Below are positions 6,471-14,051 of a DNA stretch of 18,167 nucleotides, one piece after another (within the stretch, counting starts at the first letter, position 1; each line of letters begins with the position of its first letter). Origin of the DNA: Chloroflexota bacterium (GTDB taxonomy: Bacteria; Chloroflexota; Limnocylindria; Limnocylindrales; CSP1-4); assembly GCA_021785115.1 (NCBI GenBank), contig JAJYGO010000477.1:1-18167 (forward strand), written 5' to 3'. The notes under the pieces were generated by a model. The model had not been told where the DNA came from. It ran no database searches and was given only the letters and a program-made list of their open reading frames with translations. The translations under genes were made by a program, and so were the position numbers.

Positions 6471-7073
6471 ATGAGTGGTCGAGTGACACCCTACGGGGGC
6501 GCCGCGACCGTTCCCGACACGCGCTGGAGCACCCGCGACATCGTGGTGACGGCCGTGATCGCGGTGGCCTTCGGCGTCGTCTTCTGGGCATGGGGCTACG
6601 TGTGGAACTTCGCGGGCCCCCTGTTCACGGCGCTGAAGCCGGCGGAGTACATCATCAGCGGGATCTGGCTCATGCCGGCGATCATCGCCCCGCTGGTCGT
6701 CCGCAAGCCCGGCGCGGCGATCTACGCGGAGATGGTGGCGGCGATCCTCGAGAACGTGCTGGGGAGCACCTGGGGCCTTGACGTCCTCTTCTCCGGTTTC
6801 GTGCAGGGGGTGGCGGCTGAGGTGGTCTTCGCGTTCGCCCTGTACCGGGTGTTCAGCCTGCGGGTGGTGATGGTCGCCGCCGGGCTGGCAGGTGTGGGCG
6901 AGGCGATCCACGACATCCTGATCTACTACCCGACCTACTCGGCCGACCTGCAGATCGCGACGATCGTGGCGGCGGCGCTGTCCGGCGTGGTGGTGGCAGG
7001 CCTGGGAAGCTGGTGGCTGGTCCGCGCCCTGCGCCGGGCTGGCGTCCTCGAGGGCTTCCCGGCGGACGATTGA
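6471..7073 (+). CDS. ykoE: ECF transporter substrate-binding subunit YkoE
   Basis: A 200-residue integral membrane protein with about six predicted helices (starting near residues 23, 58, 81, 104, 125 and 160). It matches the YkoE S-component family of thiamine-related ECF importers, with signatures such as AEYIISGIWLMPAIIAPLVVR, the helix-3 YAEMVAAILENVLGS and the helix-5 GVGEAIHDILIYYP. It would bind the pyrimidine or thiamine substrate in the membrane and couple to YkoC/YkoD. The start is ATG 6471 with GGGGAGGAG just upstream, overlapping the end of thiN. Its TGA overlaps the TTG start of ykoD. TPP-riboswitch control of the operon supports a thiamine-class substrate. Confidence 0.92.
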   Translation: MSGRVTPYGGAATVPDTRWSTRDIVVTAVIAVAFGVVFWAWGYVWNFAGPLFTALKPAEYIISGIWLMPAIIAPLVVRKPGAAIYAEMVAAILENVLGSTWGLDVLFSGFVQGVAAEVVFAFALYRVFSLRVVMVAAGLAGVGEAIHDILIYYPTYSADLQIATIVAAALSGVVVAGLGSWWLVRALRRAGVLEGFPADD

Positions 7074-8863
7074 GCGCCGGCACCCCATCCGGGTCGGGGA
7101 TCTCGCCGGACCCGGAACCCGTCGGCGCCGGGACGGGCCGGCGAGCCGCGCCGGAGATCGTCGCCGAGGGGTTCGGCTGGACCTATCGCGGCCGGCCGCG
7201 GCCGTCGCTCGCGGGCTGCACGTTCCGCGTCCCGCCCGGCCGGGTGCTCCTGGTCATGGGCCCGTCGGGGAGCGGCAAGAGCACGCTCGCGCGGGCCCTC
7301 ACCGGGCTCGTCCCGCACGAGCTGCCGGGGACGTGGACCGGCACCCTGCGGGTGGGCGAGCTCGACGTCGCGTCCACGCCCGCGCAGGTGGTGAGCGGCG
7401 AGGCCGGGATCGTCTTCCAGGAGCCGGAGAGCCAGCTCGTCATGCCGCGCGTGGAGGACGAGGTCGCCTTCGGGCTCGAGAACCGGGGCTGGGACCGCGC
7501 CGCGATGCAGCGCCGCGTGCCCGAGGCGCTCGAGGCGGTGGGCCTCGCCGGCTTCGAGCGGCGCTCCACCGCAGGGCTGTCGGGCGGCGAGCAGCAGCGC
7601 CTGGCGATCGCGGACGTGCTGGCGCCGATGCCCGGGCTGCTCGTTCTGTACGAGCCGACCGCCAACCTGGATCCGCCCGGGATGGAGCGCGTCTTCGAAC
7701 GGCTGGCCGCGCTCGCCGCCGCGAGGGAGCGGACCATGGTCATCGTCGAGCACCGGCTCGACGCGGCGCTCCCCCTGGCCGACCTGGTGCTGGTGCTGGA
7801 CGCCACCGGCCGGCAGCTGGCCTTCGGCGCCCCGGACGAGGTGGCCGGCCGCCACGTGGCCGCGCTGGAGCGGATGGGCAGCTGGATCCCTCGCGCGTGG
7901 CACGGCCGGTCCGCGTCCGAGGACGCAGTCCCAGGCGGGGAACCGGCCGCTGCCGCGCCAGCCACCGGGGGTTCCGCGTCCGTCGTCGGGGCCCGGCCAG
8001 TCCCCGCGTCGACGTCCGATGCCCGCCGCGCGTCGGACGGCCGACCGGCCGACCCGGTGCTCGTGATCGAGGGGGCCACGCTCCGGTATCCCGAGAGCAC
8101 GGGCGGTGCGTCGCGGCCGGCCCTGCTGGACGTGCGGGTCGAGCTGCGGGCCGGCGAGCGGGTGGCGCTCGTGGGGCCCAATGGCTCCGGCAAGTCCACC
8201 CTGCTCTTCGCGGCAGCCGGCCTCCGACGGCTCGAGGCGGGACGCGTGCGCGTGGGCGACGGGACGCGCCCGCCGGATGCCGATCCCGCACGTCTGCCCG
8301 CCCGGCGCCTGGCCCGCTCGCTCGGGCTCGTCTTCCAGAACCCGGAGCTCGGCTTCGTGGGGCGCACCTGTGCCGCGGAGGTCGCCGCGAGCCTCGTGGC
8401 CCTGGGCAGCCTGCCCGACCCGGCCGATCCCCGGGTGCGGGCGGCGCTCGAGGCGTTCGGGCTGGAGCTGCTCGCGGACGAGGATCCGTTCCGGATCAGC
8501 GAGGGCGAGCAGCGCCGCCTGGGGATCGTCGCGGTGAGCATCGCGCGCCCGCCCGTCCTGCTGCTGGACGAGCCGACATTCGCCCTCGACCGCCGCGGGG
8601 CCGGGGCGGTCGTCGCCCTGCTCGACGGACTGCGCGGCGAGGGACAGGCGCAGCTGATGGCCACGCACGATCCGCGCCTCGTGCCGGCCTGTGACCGGGT
8701 GGTCGCGCTCGACGCCGGCCGGGTCGTCTTCGACGGGCCGCCCCAGGTCTTCCTCGCCGATCCTCCCTACCGTCCCGCGGCGCCGTGGCGCGACACGGGG
8801 ACTCCGGCGGCACCGCGGACCGATCGGGCGTCCCGGGCGGCACCGGCCGGGGTGCCGGCGTGA
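7070..8863 (+). CDS. ykoD: ECF transporter double ATPase YkoD
   Basis: A 597-residue fusion of two ABC ATPases, the energising unit of the YkoEDC importer. Domain 1 (about 25-265) has Walker A GPSGSGKST with Lys70, Q-loop VFQEPESQ, signature LSGGE (170-174), catalytic Glu195 and H-loop His228. Its Walker B reads LLVLYE, with Tyr194 in place of the Mg-coordinating Asp. A Pro/Ala-rich linker of about 55 residues follows. Domain 2 (about 326-575) has Walker A GPNGSGKST with Lys375, a signature degenerate at its start (ISEGE, 476-480), normal Walker B LLLDE with Asp500 and Glu501, and His533. The TTG at 7070 is chosen because TTGA overlaps the ykoE stop, the usual coupling geometry; a longer frame would overlap ykoE by 60 nt. 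The stop is a GTGA overlap with ykoC. Confidence 0.93.
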   Translation: MSAGTPSGSGISPDPEPVGAGTGRRAAPEIVAEGFGWTYRGRPRPSLAGCTFRVPPGRVLLVMGPSGSGKSTLARALTGLVPHELPGTWTGTLRVGELDVASTPAQVVSGEAGIVFQEPESQLVMPRVEDEVAFGLENRGWDRAAMQRRVPEALEAVGLAGFERRSTAGLSGGEQQRLAIADVLAPMPGLLVLYEPTANLDPPGMERVFERLAALAAARERTMVIVEHRLDAALPLADLVLVLDATGRQLAFGAPDEVAGRHVAALERMGSWIPRAWHGRSASEDAVPGGEPAAAAPATGGSASVVGARPVPASTSDARRASDGRPADPVLVIEGATLRYPESTGGASRPALLDVRVELRAGERVALVGPNGSGKSTLLFAAAGLRRLEAGRVRVGDGTRPPDADPARLPARRLARSLGLVFQNPELGFVGRTCAAEVAASLVALGSLPDPADPRVRAALEAFGLELLADEDPFRISEGEQRRLGIVAVSIARPPVLLLDEPTFALDRRGAGAVVALLDGLRGEGQAQLMATHDPRLVPACDRVVALDAGRVVFDGPPQVFLADPPYRPAAPWRDTGTPAAPRTDRASRAAPAGVPA

Positions 8864-9648
8864 GCTTCCTGCCGGCGCCGCTCGAACCGGTGCGACCCGC
8901 CCTGCTGACCCGTCTCTCGCCCACCACGCGCCTGGTGGTCGGCACGGCCTGGCTCGCGGTGGCGGTGATCGCCGCCGGTCCCCGGGTCTCCTTCGCCCTC
9001 AGCCTCGTCGCCGTCGTCCTGCTCGTCATCGCGTCCGGGCTTCCGCTCGAGCGTGTCCCGACGCGACTGGCACCGCTCTGGCTGGCAGCCCTCGGCCTGG
9101 GGCTGCTCACGGTGCTGGTGAACCCGTCGAACGGCGATCCCACCGTGGTCGCGCTCGTGCGGGCCGGTCCGCTGCGCGTCACCGGCCCGGCGCTGGAGGC
9201 CGGCATCGCCATCGCCCTGCGCCTGGTGGTGATCGCCCTGGTCAGCCTGCTGGTCTTCGCCACCTCCGATCCGACCCGCCTCGCCGACGCGCTGGTGCAG
9301 CAGTGGCGGGTGCCCTACCGGTTCGCCTACGGCACGCTCGCGGCGCTCCGGATCGTGCCGCTCCTTGCCGCCGACTGGGCCGCGATCACCGCCGTGCATC
9401 GTCTGCGGGGGCTCCAGCGGCGCTCTCCGTGGGGCCGCGCCGCGGAGATCGGCGGGAGCCTGCTGGTCCTGCTGGTCTCGGCGATCCGCCGGGCAGAGCG
9501 GATGGCCCTCGCGATGGACGCGCGGGGCTTCGACACGGGCCGGCCACGCGGCGTCTACCGGCCCGTGGCCTTGCGTGCGCTGGACGCCGCCGCGCTGGTC
9601 GTCGGCCTCGCGATCGCCGTCGCGGCGCTCGTGCTGGCCGCAATCTGA
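8860..9648 (+). CDS. ykoC: ECF transporter transmembrane coupling subunit YkoC (EcfT/CbiQ family)
   Basis: A 262-residue EcfT-type permease with five or six membrane helices: two close together at about 24-60, one at about 70-88, a pair near 105-130 and a last helix at the C-terminus (ALVVGLAIAVAALVLAAI). The cytoplasmic coupling helices carry the hallmark AMDARGFD motif near 215-222, which grips the ATPases. The GTG at 8860 overlaps the ykoD stop as GTGA, so translation is coupled; upstream in-frame starts lie within ykoD. It completes the importer as last gene of the riboswitch-controlled operon. Substrate specificity comes from YkoE. Confidence 0.93.
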   Translation: MSFLPAPLEPVRPALLTRLSPTTRLVVGTAWLAVAVIAAGPRVSFALSLVAVVLLVIASGLPLERVPTRLAPLWLAALGLGLLTVLVNPSNGDPTVVALVRAGPLRVTGPALEAGIAIALRLVVIALVSLLVFATSDPTRLADALVQQWRVPYRFAYGTLAALRIVPLLAADWAAITAVHRLRGLQRRSPWGRAAEIGGSLLVLLVSAIRRAERMALAMDARGFDTGRPRGVYRPVALRALDAAALVVGLAIAVAALVLAAI

Positions 9649-9668
9649 GCGGCCGGGTCCCGGCGCCG

Positions 9669-9674
9669 TATCCT
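9669..9674 (+). promoter_or_regulatory. TATCCT -10 element, leaderless type
   Basis: TATCCT is followed by GCAACGC (7 nt) and the ATG of the peroxiredoxin gene, with no room for a Shine-Dalgarno. It lies 20 bp after the ykoC stop, so the peroxiredoxin probably does not depend on the riboswitch. Confidence 0.55.
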
Positions 9675-9681
9675 GCAACGC

Positions 9682-10179
9682 ATGACCCAGCTCCAAGCGG
9701 GCGATCCGGCTCCCGACTTCGAACTGCCGGACGACGCCGGGGTGATGCGCCGTCTCTCGGCGCAGCGGCCCCGGCCGACGGTGATCTACTTCTACCCGCG
9801 TGACGAGACGCCCGGCTGCACCACCGAGGCGTGCGAGTTCCGCGACGCGAACGCGGACCTGCGCGCGCTGGGTGCCGAAGTGTGGGGGATCAGCCCGCAG
9901 GATGCGCGGAGCCACGCGCGGTTCCGGGAGGCGCACGCACTGTCGTTCCCGCTGCTGGTGGATGCCGACCACGCCGTGGCCGAGGCCTACGGCACGTGGG
10001 TGCAGAAGTCGCGCTACGGGCGCACCTACTGGGGCAACGCCCGCGAGACGTTCCTGGTGGACGGCGAGGGCCGGATCGCCCGCGCCTGGGAGAAGGTCCG
10101 CCCGGAGGGGCACGCGCGCGAGGTCCTGGAGGCGCTCCGCGAGCTGCTGGCGTCGAGCGGGGGCGGCACGGGCGCCTGA
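9682..10179 (+). CDS. bcp: Thioredoxin-dependent peroxiredoxin, Bcp/PrxQ type
   Basis: A 165-residue AhpC/TSA-superfamily peroxidase that reduces hydrogen and organic peroxides. The active site reads DETPGCTTEACEFRD with peroxidatic Cys46 and resolving Cys51 five residues on, the atypical two-Cys arrangement of PrxQ. The N-terminal GDPAPDFELPDD and the later YGTWVQK, RYGRTYWGNARETFLVD match the family throughout. No signal peptide, so it is cytosolic and presumably recycled by thioredoxin. Length is normal. ATG 9682 follows TATCCT at 7 nt and is the only sensible start. It is likely a single-gene unit or shares readthrough with the deacetylase 95 bp downstream. Confidence 0.95.
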   Translation: MTQLQAGDPAPDFELPDDAGVMRRLSAQRPRPTVIYFYPRDETPGCTTEACEFRDANADLRALGAEVWGISPQDARSHARFREAHALSFPLLVDADHAVAEAYGTWVQKSRYGRTYWGNARETFLVDGEGRIARAWEKVRPEGHAREVLEALRELLASSGGGTGA

Positions 10180-10261
10180 CACCCGCAGACGTCCGGCGCA
10201 GCCGGCGTCCGACCCGCGGGTGCCCGGCCTTCCGGCGCCGGACCCCGGCGGCGTCCCGCGG

Positions 10262-10267
10262 TACGAT
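10262..10267 (+). promoter_or_regulatory. TACGAT -10 element, leaderless type
   Basis: TACGAT is followed by CGCGGGC (7 nt) and the ATG of the PIG-L gene. The geometry is identical to the peroxiredoxin gene. No -35 of recognisable quality is upstream in the GC-rich 95-bp gap. Confidence 0.5.
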
Positions 10268-10274
10268 CGCGGGC

Positions 10275-11003
10275 ATGGCAGCCCAACCAGCGCTTCACAC
10301 CGACCGACCGGACCGCGTCCTCGTGATCGTGGCCCACCCCGACGACGCCGACTTCGGACCGGCGGCCACCATCGCCAGCTGGACGGACCGGGGAACCGTC
10401 GCCGAGCTCGTCTGCTGCACCAGCGGCGACGCCGGGGCGGACGACCCGGACACCGACCCGGTGGAGCTCGCGCAGGTCCGCGAGTCGGAGCAGCGCGCTG
10501 CGGCAGAGGTCATCGGGTACCGGGCGGTGCACTTCCTGCACCAGCCCGACGGTGCGCTCGAGAACGACCTGCCACTGCGCGAGGCGCTCGTGCGCGTGAT
10601 CCGCGAGTTCCGCCCCGATGCCGTGGTGAGCCCGGATCCGACGGTCCTCTTCACGGCCGAGGGCTTCATCCAGCACACCGATCACCGGGCCGCCGCCGCA
10701 GCCGCGGTGGATGCCGTCTACCCCGCCGCCCGGAACGCGATGGCCTTCCCGCACCTGGCGAAGTCGGGACTGGCGCCCCACGTCGTCCGGCGGATCTACC
10801 TGTTCTGGCCCGGCGAGCCATCCGAGTGGGTGGACGTCAGCGGATACGTCGACCGGAAGGTCCGGGCGCTGCAGGCGCACGTCAGCCAGCTGCGCGACCC
10901 GGCGTCGGTCGAACAGCGCGTACGGGATCGCCTGGCGGAGCAGGGCTCGCTCGTCGGCGTGGCCGCCGCGGAGCCGTTCCGCGTGATCCGGATCGACCGC
11001 TGA
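10275..11003 (+). CDS. LmbE/PIG-L family zinc deacetylase
   Basis: A 242-residue protein of the LmbE/PIG-L family, zinc-dependent amidases that remove N-acyl groups from sugars such as GlcNAc-inositol or GlcNAc-malate. The first metal motif is AHPDDADF (20-27: His21, Asp23, Asp24), with Asp26 where many members have Glu. The second is HTDHRAAAAAAVDA (His134, Asp136, His137). These give the usual His/Asp/His zinc site with Asp23 as base. A C-terminal segment WVDVSGYVDRKVRALQAH matches the family's helical end. The ATG at 10275 is the first start consistent with the family N-terminus; the frame is open far upstream inside the peroxiredoxin gene but has no coding meaning there. Whether it acts in mycothiol, bacillithiol or other glycoconjugate metabolism cannot be decided here. 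It converges on the next gene with only 9 bp between the stops. Confidence 0.9.
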   Translation: MAAQPALHTDRPDRVLVIVAHPDDADFGPAATIASWTDRGTVAELVCCTSGDAGADDPDTDPVELAQVRESEQRAAAEVIGYRAVHFLHQPDGALENDLPLREALVRVIREFRPDAVVSPDPTVLFTAEGFIQHTDHRAAAAAAVDAVYPAARNAMAFPHLAKSGLAPHVVRRIYLFWPGEPSEWVDVSGYVDRKVRALQAHVSQLRDPASVEQRVRDRLAEQGSLVGVAAAEPFRVIRIDR

Positions 11004-11012
11004 ACCGGGGCG

Positions 11013-12890
11013 TCAGCCGGCGCGCCGCACGAGCAGCGGCCGGATGCGACCCCAGGCATCCCAGAGCGTCGTGAGTTCCGTCGCCCGCTGGCCCAGCAGA
11101 TCGATCATCTCGCCCAGCGTGAGGTTCGGGGCCCTGGCCGTGACGAACTCGGCGCCGGCGACCCTCGTGCCGCGCAGCAGCGCGGGGAGCTCCGACGCCG
11201 CGGGCCAGCGGCGGATGCGGAGTGGATCGATCCCCGCGTAGCCTACGGCCAGGGCAAGGTCGCGCGTGGCAGGGACGCGTCCATCGGCGAACCCGTCGCG
11301 GCCGTCGAACCGGTAGCCGAGGCTGGAGAGCGCGACCGCGATCTCCCGGGCCTCGGCGCCGGAGAACGCCGACCAGAACGGGTGATCCCCGGGCAGCTCG
11401 ATGGCGGCCGCCTCGATCGCTGTGGCCACGAGCGCGTCCCGCAGCGCGGCCAGCTCGACGCTCCAGCGTCGCGCGTCCTCTGCCGAGCCCCCACCGAGCT
11501 CCCCCGCCACACCCTGCAGCAGCGCGTCGTCGCCCTCCAGGATCCGACCCAGCACCGTCAGGGGCGCTCGCGGGATCAGCCGCAGCTCCTCCAGGTCCAC
11601 GGTCGCATCGGCGGCTCCCTGGTCGATCCCGCCGCCGACCGACGACCCGGCGCCGGGGACGGCGAAGCGGGCCGCCATCGGTGCGCCGGTCGGGACCACG
11701 CCGGGTGCCGGCGCCGCGGCCGGCGCGCTCGGTGTCGGCGGAGCCGCCGGTGTGCCGGCCGTGGGGCCGCCGGGCGGGACGGGCGCGCTCGGCGCCATGG
11801 CGGCGGCCGAACGCCGTGCGGTCGCCAGTTCCTCGCAGGCGGCCAGCGCCTCCCGGGCCTGCCGCATCCGCAGCTCGGCAGATTCGAGGGCGATCCTGGC
11901 GCCGTCGACACGGGCCGAGCCTGCCTCGATCTCGGCCACCAGGCGGGTCACCCGGCGGCGCTCGGTCGCCGCGACGTGCTGCGCGTCGCGGACGCGGAGG
12001 TTGAGCTGGTTGATCGTCGAGAGCCACCGGGCGGCGGCGGCCTCGATGGCGACGGGGTCGCGCGCTGCCAGGCGTGCCTCGCGGAAGCGGCGCTGTGCCT
12101 CGGCCTTCTCCTCGAGCACGCGGCGGCCGTCCATGGCCAGGGTCGCCTCGTCGATGCGGGCCATGGCGGCGTCGTACTCGCGCTGCAGGCGACGCTGCTG
12201 TGCCGCCAGGTCCTCGTGGAGAGCACGCGCCCGGGCCACGATGGCGGTCACCTCGCCCAGGAGCCGGCGCTCCGTGGAGCACGGGCCGCTTGCCGTCCCA
12301 TCGCCTCCGTCCGCCGGATCGGGCGCCCCGCCGGGATCCCCGGAGGCGCCGCGCTCGTCCCCGTCGACCGGAAGGAAGGCCCGGACATCCCCGTCGTCCT
12401 GACCCGCGGCCGAGGCGACCGCCCGGAGCGATGGTGCTCCGCCGCCGGTGGCGACCGGGTCCATCCGGACGGCCCGGACCGACGCGGCGGCGAGCACGGG
12501 GATCCGCTCGCGCGCCGGATCGGACGCGGAGTCATCCGGAGCGGCGGCGATCCGCGTGGAGGAGCCCGGCATGGAGGGCTCCGCTGCGTCGAGGCCGGCA
12601 TCCGCGGAGGCCGTCGCCAGGAGGTGCCGCAGGACCGGATCGTCGCCGGTGGTGACGGGCACCGCGACGGGGGTCGCGCTCGGGGCCTCGGTCGGCTCGA
12701 TCGGGCGGACCGCGACGGGGTCGCTCCGGTCCAGCGTCGGCTCGGGCTCCCGGGGAGGCATGGCGTTCCGGGTGATCGTCAGGCGCACCTCCGCCGGACG
12801 TCGCACGGCGATCAGGCGGAGCACGAAACCCACGGCCGTCGCGCCGATCACCACGCCCGCCGCCACGAGCGCAGGGCCTGGGAGGCTCAC
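11013..12890 (-). CDS. Membrane-anchored coiled-coil protein with novel C-terminal domain
   Basis: A 625-residue protein, family not recognised. Layout: one N-terminal membrane helix (about 7-28, PALVAAGVVIGATAVGFVLRL) followed by a basic RRP; a long disordered stretch (about 45-203) rich in Pro, Ala, Asp and Ser; an Arg/Glu/Ala-rich coiled coil (about 205-360) with heptad-like segments such as AAQQRRLQREYDAAMARIDE and TRLVAEIEAGSARVDGARIA; a Pro/Ala/Gly linker (about 360-425); and a compact C-terminal domain (about 425-625) with HPFWSAFSGAEAREIAVALS and MIDLLGQRATELTTLWDAWG. GTG 12890 is chosen because it begins directly before the anchor helix and lies 43 nt after the predicted transcription start. 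The domain after the anchor is probably cytoplasmic, from the positive charges. It may be a spacer or scaffold; no catalytic motif is visible. Confidence 0.75.
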   Translation of the reverse strand: MSLPGPALVAAGVVIGATAVGFVLRLIAVRRPAEVRLTITRNAMPPREPEPTLDRSDPVAVRPIEPTEAPSATPVAVPVTTGDDPVLRHLLATASADAGLDAAEPSMPGSSTRIAAAPDDSASDPARERIPVLAAASVRAVRMDPVATGGGAPSLRAVASAAGQDDGDVRAFLPVDGDERGASGDPGGAPDPADGGDGTASGPCSTERRLLGEVTAIVARARALHEDLAAQQRRLQREYDAAMARIDEATLAMDGRRVLEEKAEAQRRFREARLAARDPVAIEAAAARWLSTINQLNLRVRDAQHVAATERRRVTRLVAEIEAGSARVDGARIALESAELRMRQAREALAACEELATARRSAAAMAPSAPVPPGGPTAGTPAAPPTPSAPAAAPAPGVVPTGAPMAARFAVPGAGSSVGGGIDQGAADATVDLEELRLIPRAPLTVLGRILEGDDALLQGVAGELGGGSAEDARRWSVELAALRDALVATAIEAAAIELPGDHPFWSAFSGAEAREIAVALSSLGYRFDGRDGFADGRVPATRDLALAVGYAGIDPLRIRRWPAASELPALLRGTRVAGAEFVTARAPNLTLGEMIDLLGQRATELTTLWDAWGRIRPLLVRRAG

Positions 12891-12939
12891 CGTGAACCGA
12901 TTCGCGCAGACGGCGTTGGGCGTCGCATCCTGGAACGCG

Positions 12940-12969
12940 AGCGTACGGGTTCCATGGGGCTCGCGTCAA
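12940..12969 (-). promoter_or_regulatory. Sigma70-type promoter for the coiled-coil gene
   Basis: On the minus strand TTGACG (12969-12964) and TACGCT (12945-12940) are separated by 18 bp, the best -35/-10 pair in the window. The predicted start near 12933 leaves a leader of about 43 nt before GTG 12890. It sits in the 136-bp gap behind the DsbA-like gene, so the two genes can be controlled separately. Confidence 0.55.
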
Positions 12970-13026
12970 TGCGAAGTGCGCCGGACGCGGCCGTTCGCGG
13001 CCGACGGGCGCGCCTACGGGCGCGCG

Positions 13027-13938
13027 TCAGGGCGCGGCCGATGCCGGGGCCGAGGACGCGATCGGAGCCGTCGATGCGGCACCCGCCGACGGGCCCGGGC
13101 TGGCCGACGGCGCGGCGAGCGCGTCGTCGATCGCCTTCGAGATCGTCGCGAGGTCCCACGACGCGACCGACGTGCCGTTCACCAGCACGGTGGGCGTCCG
13201 GTCGATCCCCGCCGAGAGCGCGGTCTGGGTCTCCGACTGCACGGCCTTCGTCCGTGCAGGATCGGCCATGCAGGCGTCGAACTTCGTCCGGTCGAGCGCC
13301 AGCCGATCGGCGATCGCGTTCAGCATCGAGCGGGAGAACGTGCCGCCGTTCTCGACGGGGCCCTGGTTGGCGAAGAGATACTCCTGGTACGCCCAGAACC
13401 TGCCCTGGTCCTCGGCGCAGTTCGCCGCCAGCGCTGCCTGCACCGACTCGTCGCTCGACGGGTTCGACGTGGGCCCCAGGAAAGCCAGGTCGTGGATCAC
13501 CATCCTGGCATCGCCGGTCCGCACGTACTGGTTGACCAGTCGCGGTTCCACCTCGCGGGCGTACGCGGCACAGTTGGGGCACTGGAAGTCGACGTAGACG
13601 TCGAGCGTGACCTTCGCGTTCGCCTGGCCGAGCGCCCGGCCGGACGCCAGGTCCGTGGGCGCCGGTTCGGCCGGAGCCACGAGGCTGACCGACGATGGTG
13701 CGCGATTGGCGAGAACCACCGCCGCGAGCACGACCACGCCGACCAGGACGGCGGCCGCGGTGACCAGCGCGACGGGGGAGCGGAGCGGGCTCCCGCCTCC
13801 CGCAGGTCGCCGGCCGCCTCGCGAGCCGGCGCTCGAGCCGCCGGTGCCGGACGAGCCCGCGGGTCGCCGCTGGTCCCGTTGCGCCGCGCGCCGCTGTCTT
13901 CGGGTGGTCACGTCCGGGGACGGTCGCTGCGTGCTCAG
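13027..13938 (-). CDS. Membrane-anchored DsbA-like thiol-disulfide oxidoreductase
   Basis: A 303-residue protein with a basic Arg/Gly/Ser-rich cytoplasmic head, one membrane anchor (about 53-78, VALVTAAAVLVGVVVLAAVVLA) and an extracytoplasmic thioredoxin-fold DsbA/BdbD domain. The active site is VDFQCPNCAAY with Cys120 and Cys123; the cis-proline loop is RTPTVLVNG with Pro249; a helical insert lies between. It ends in a low-complexity Ser/Ala/Pro tail of about 30 residues after DDALA. It would oxidise or isomerise cysteines of secreted proteins. Two in-frame starts compete: GTG 13911 without any ribosome-binding site, and CTG 13938 exactly 8 nt after GAAAGGAGG. I chose the CTG. The GTG form would be 294 residues and keeps every domain. 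No DsbB or VKOR partner is in the window. Confidence 0.88.
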   Translation of the reverse strand: MSTQRPSPDVTTRRQRRAAQRDQRRPAGSSGTGGSSAGSRGGRRPAGGGSPLRSPVALVTAAAVLVGVVVLAAVVLANRAPSSVSLVAPAEPAPTDLASGRALGQANAKVTLDVYVDFQCPNCAAYAREVEPRLVNQYVRTGDARMVIHDLAFLGPTSNPSSDESVQAALAANCAEDQGRFWAYQEYLFANQGPVENGGTFSRSMLNAIADRLALDRTKFDACMADPARTKAVQSETQTALSAGIDRTPTVLVNGTSVASWDLATISKAIDDALAAPSASPGPSAGAASTAPIASSAPASAAP

Positions 13939-13946
13939 GTCGGGTG

Positions 13947-13955
13947 CCTCCTTTC
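13947..13955 (-). promoter_or_regulatory. Strong Shine-Dalgarno that decides a CTG start
   Basis: Minus-strand GAAAGGAGG ends at 13947, 8 nt before CTG (13938-13936), and is 35 nt before the competing GTG (13911). No ATG, GTG or TTG lies at a suitable distance in this frame. Confidence 0.6.
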
Positions 13956-13967
13956 GCCTCCGCGGGG

Positions 13968-13996
13968 AGGGTCCGGTGGGGCGCCGGCGACGTCAA
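13968..13996 (-). promoter_or_regulatory. Possible promoter of the DsbA-like gene
   Basis: TTGACG (13996-13991) has the same -35 hexamer as the coiled-coil gene promoter. A 17-bp spacer leads to GACCCT (13973-13968), a poor -10. A start near 13961 would place the Shine-Dalgarno at the very 5' end of the leader. Confidence 0.3.
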
Positions 13997-14051
13997 GGAC
14001 TGGATGGCCCGGGGTCGACGGGCGTGTTGGCGGCGGGTCCCGATCGGCGAG

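Noticed and set aside
10275..11003. Assignment as MshB or BshB1
   Set aside because: The zinc motifs place it in the PIG-L family, but no mycothiol or bacillithiol gene is nearby and the sequence does not clearly separate these subfamilies.
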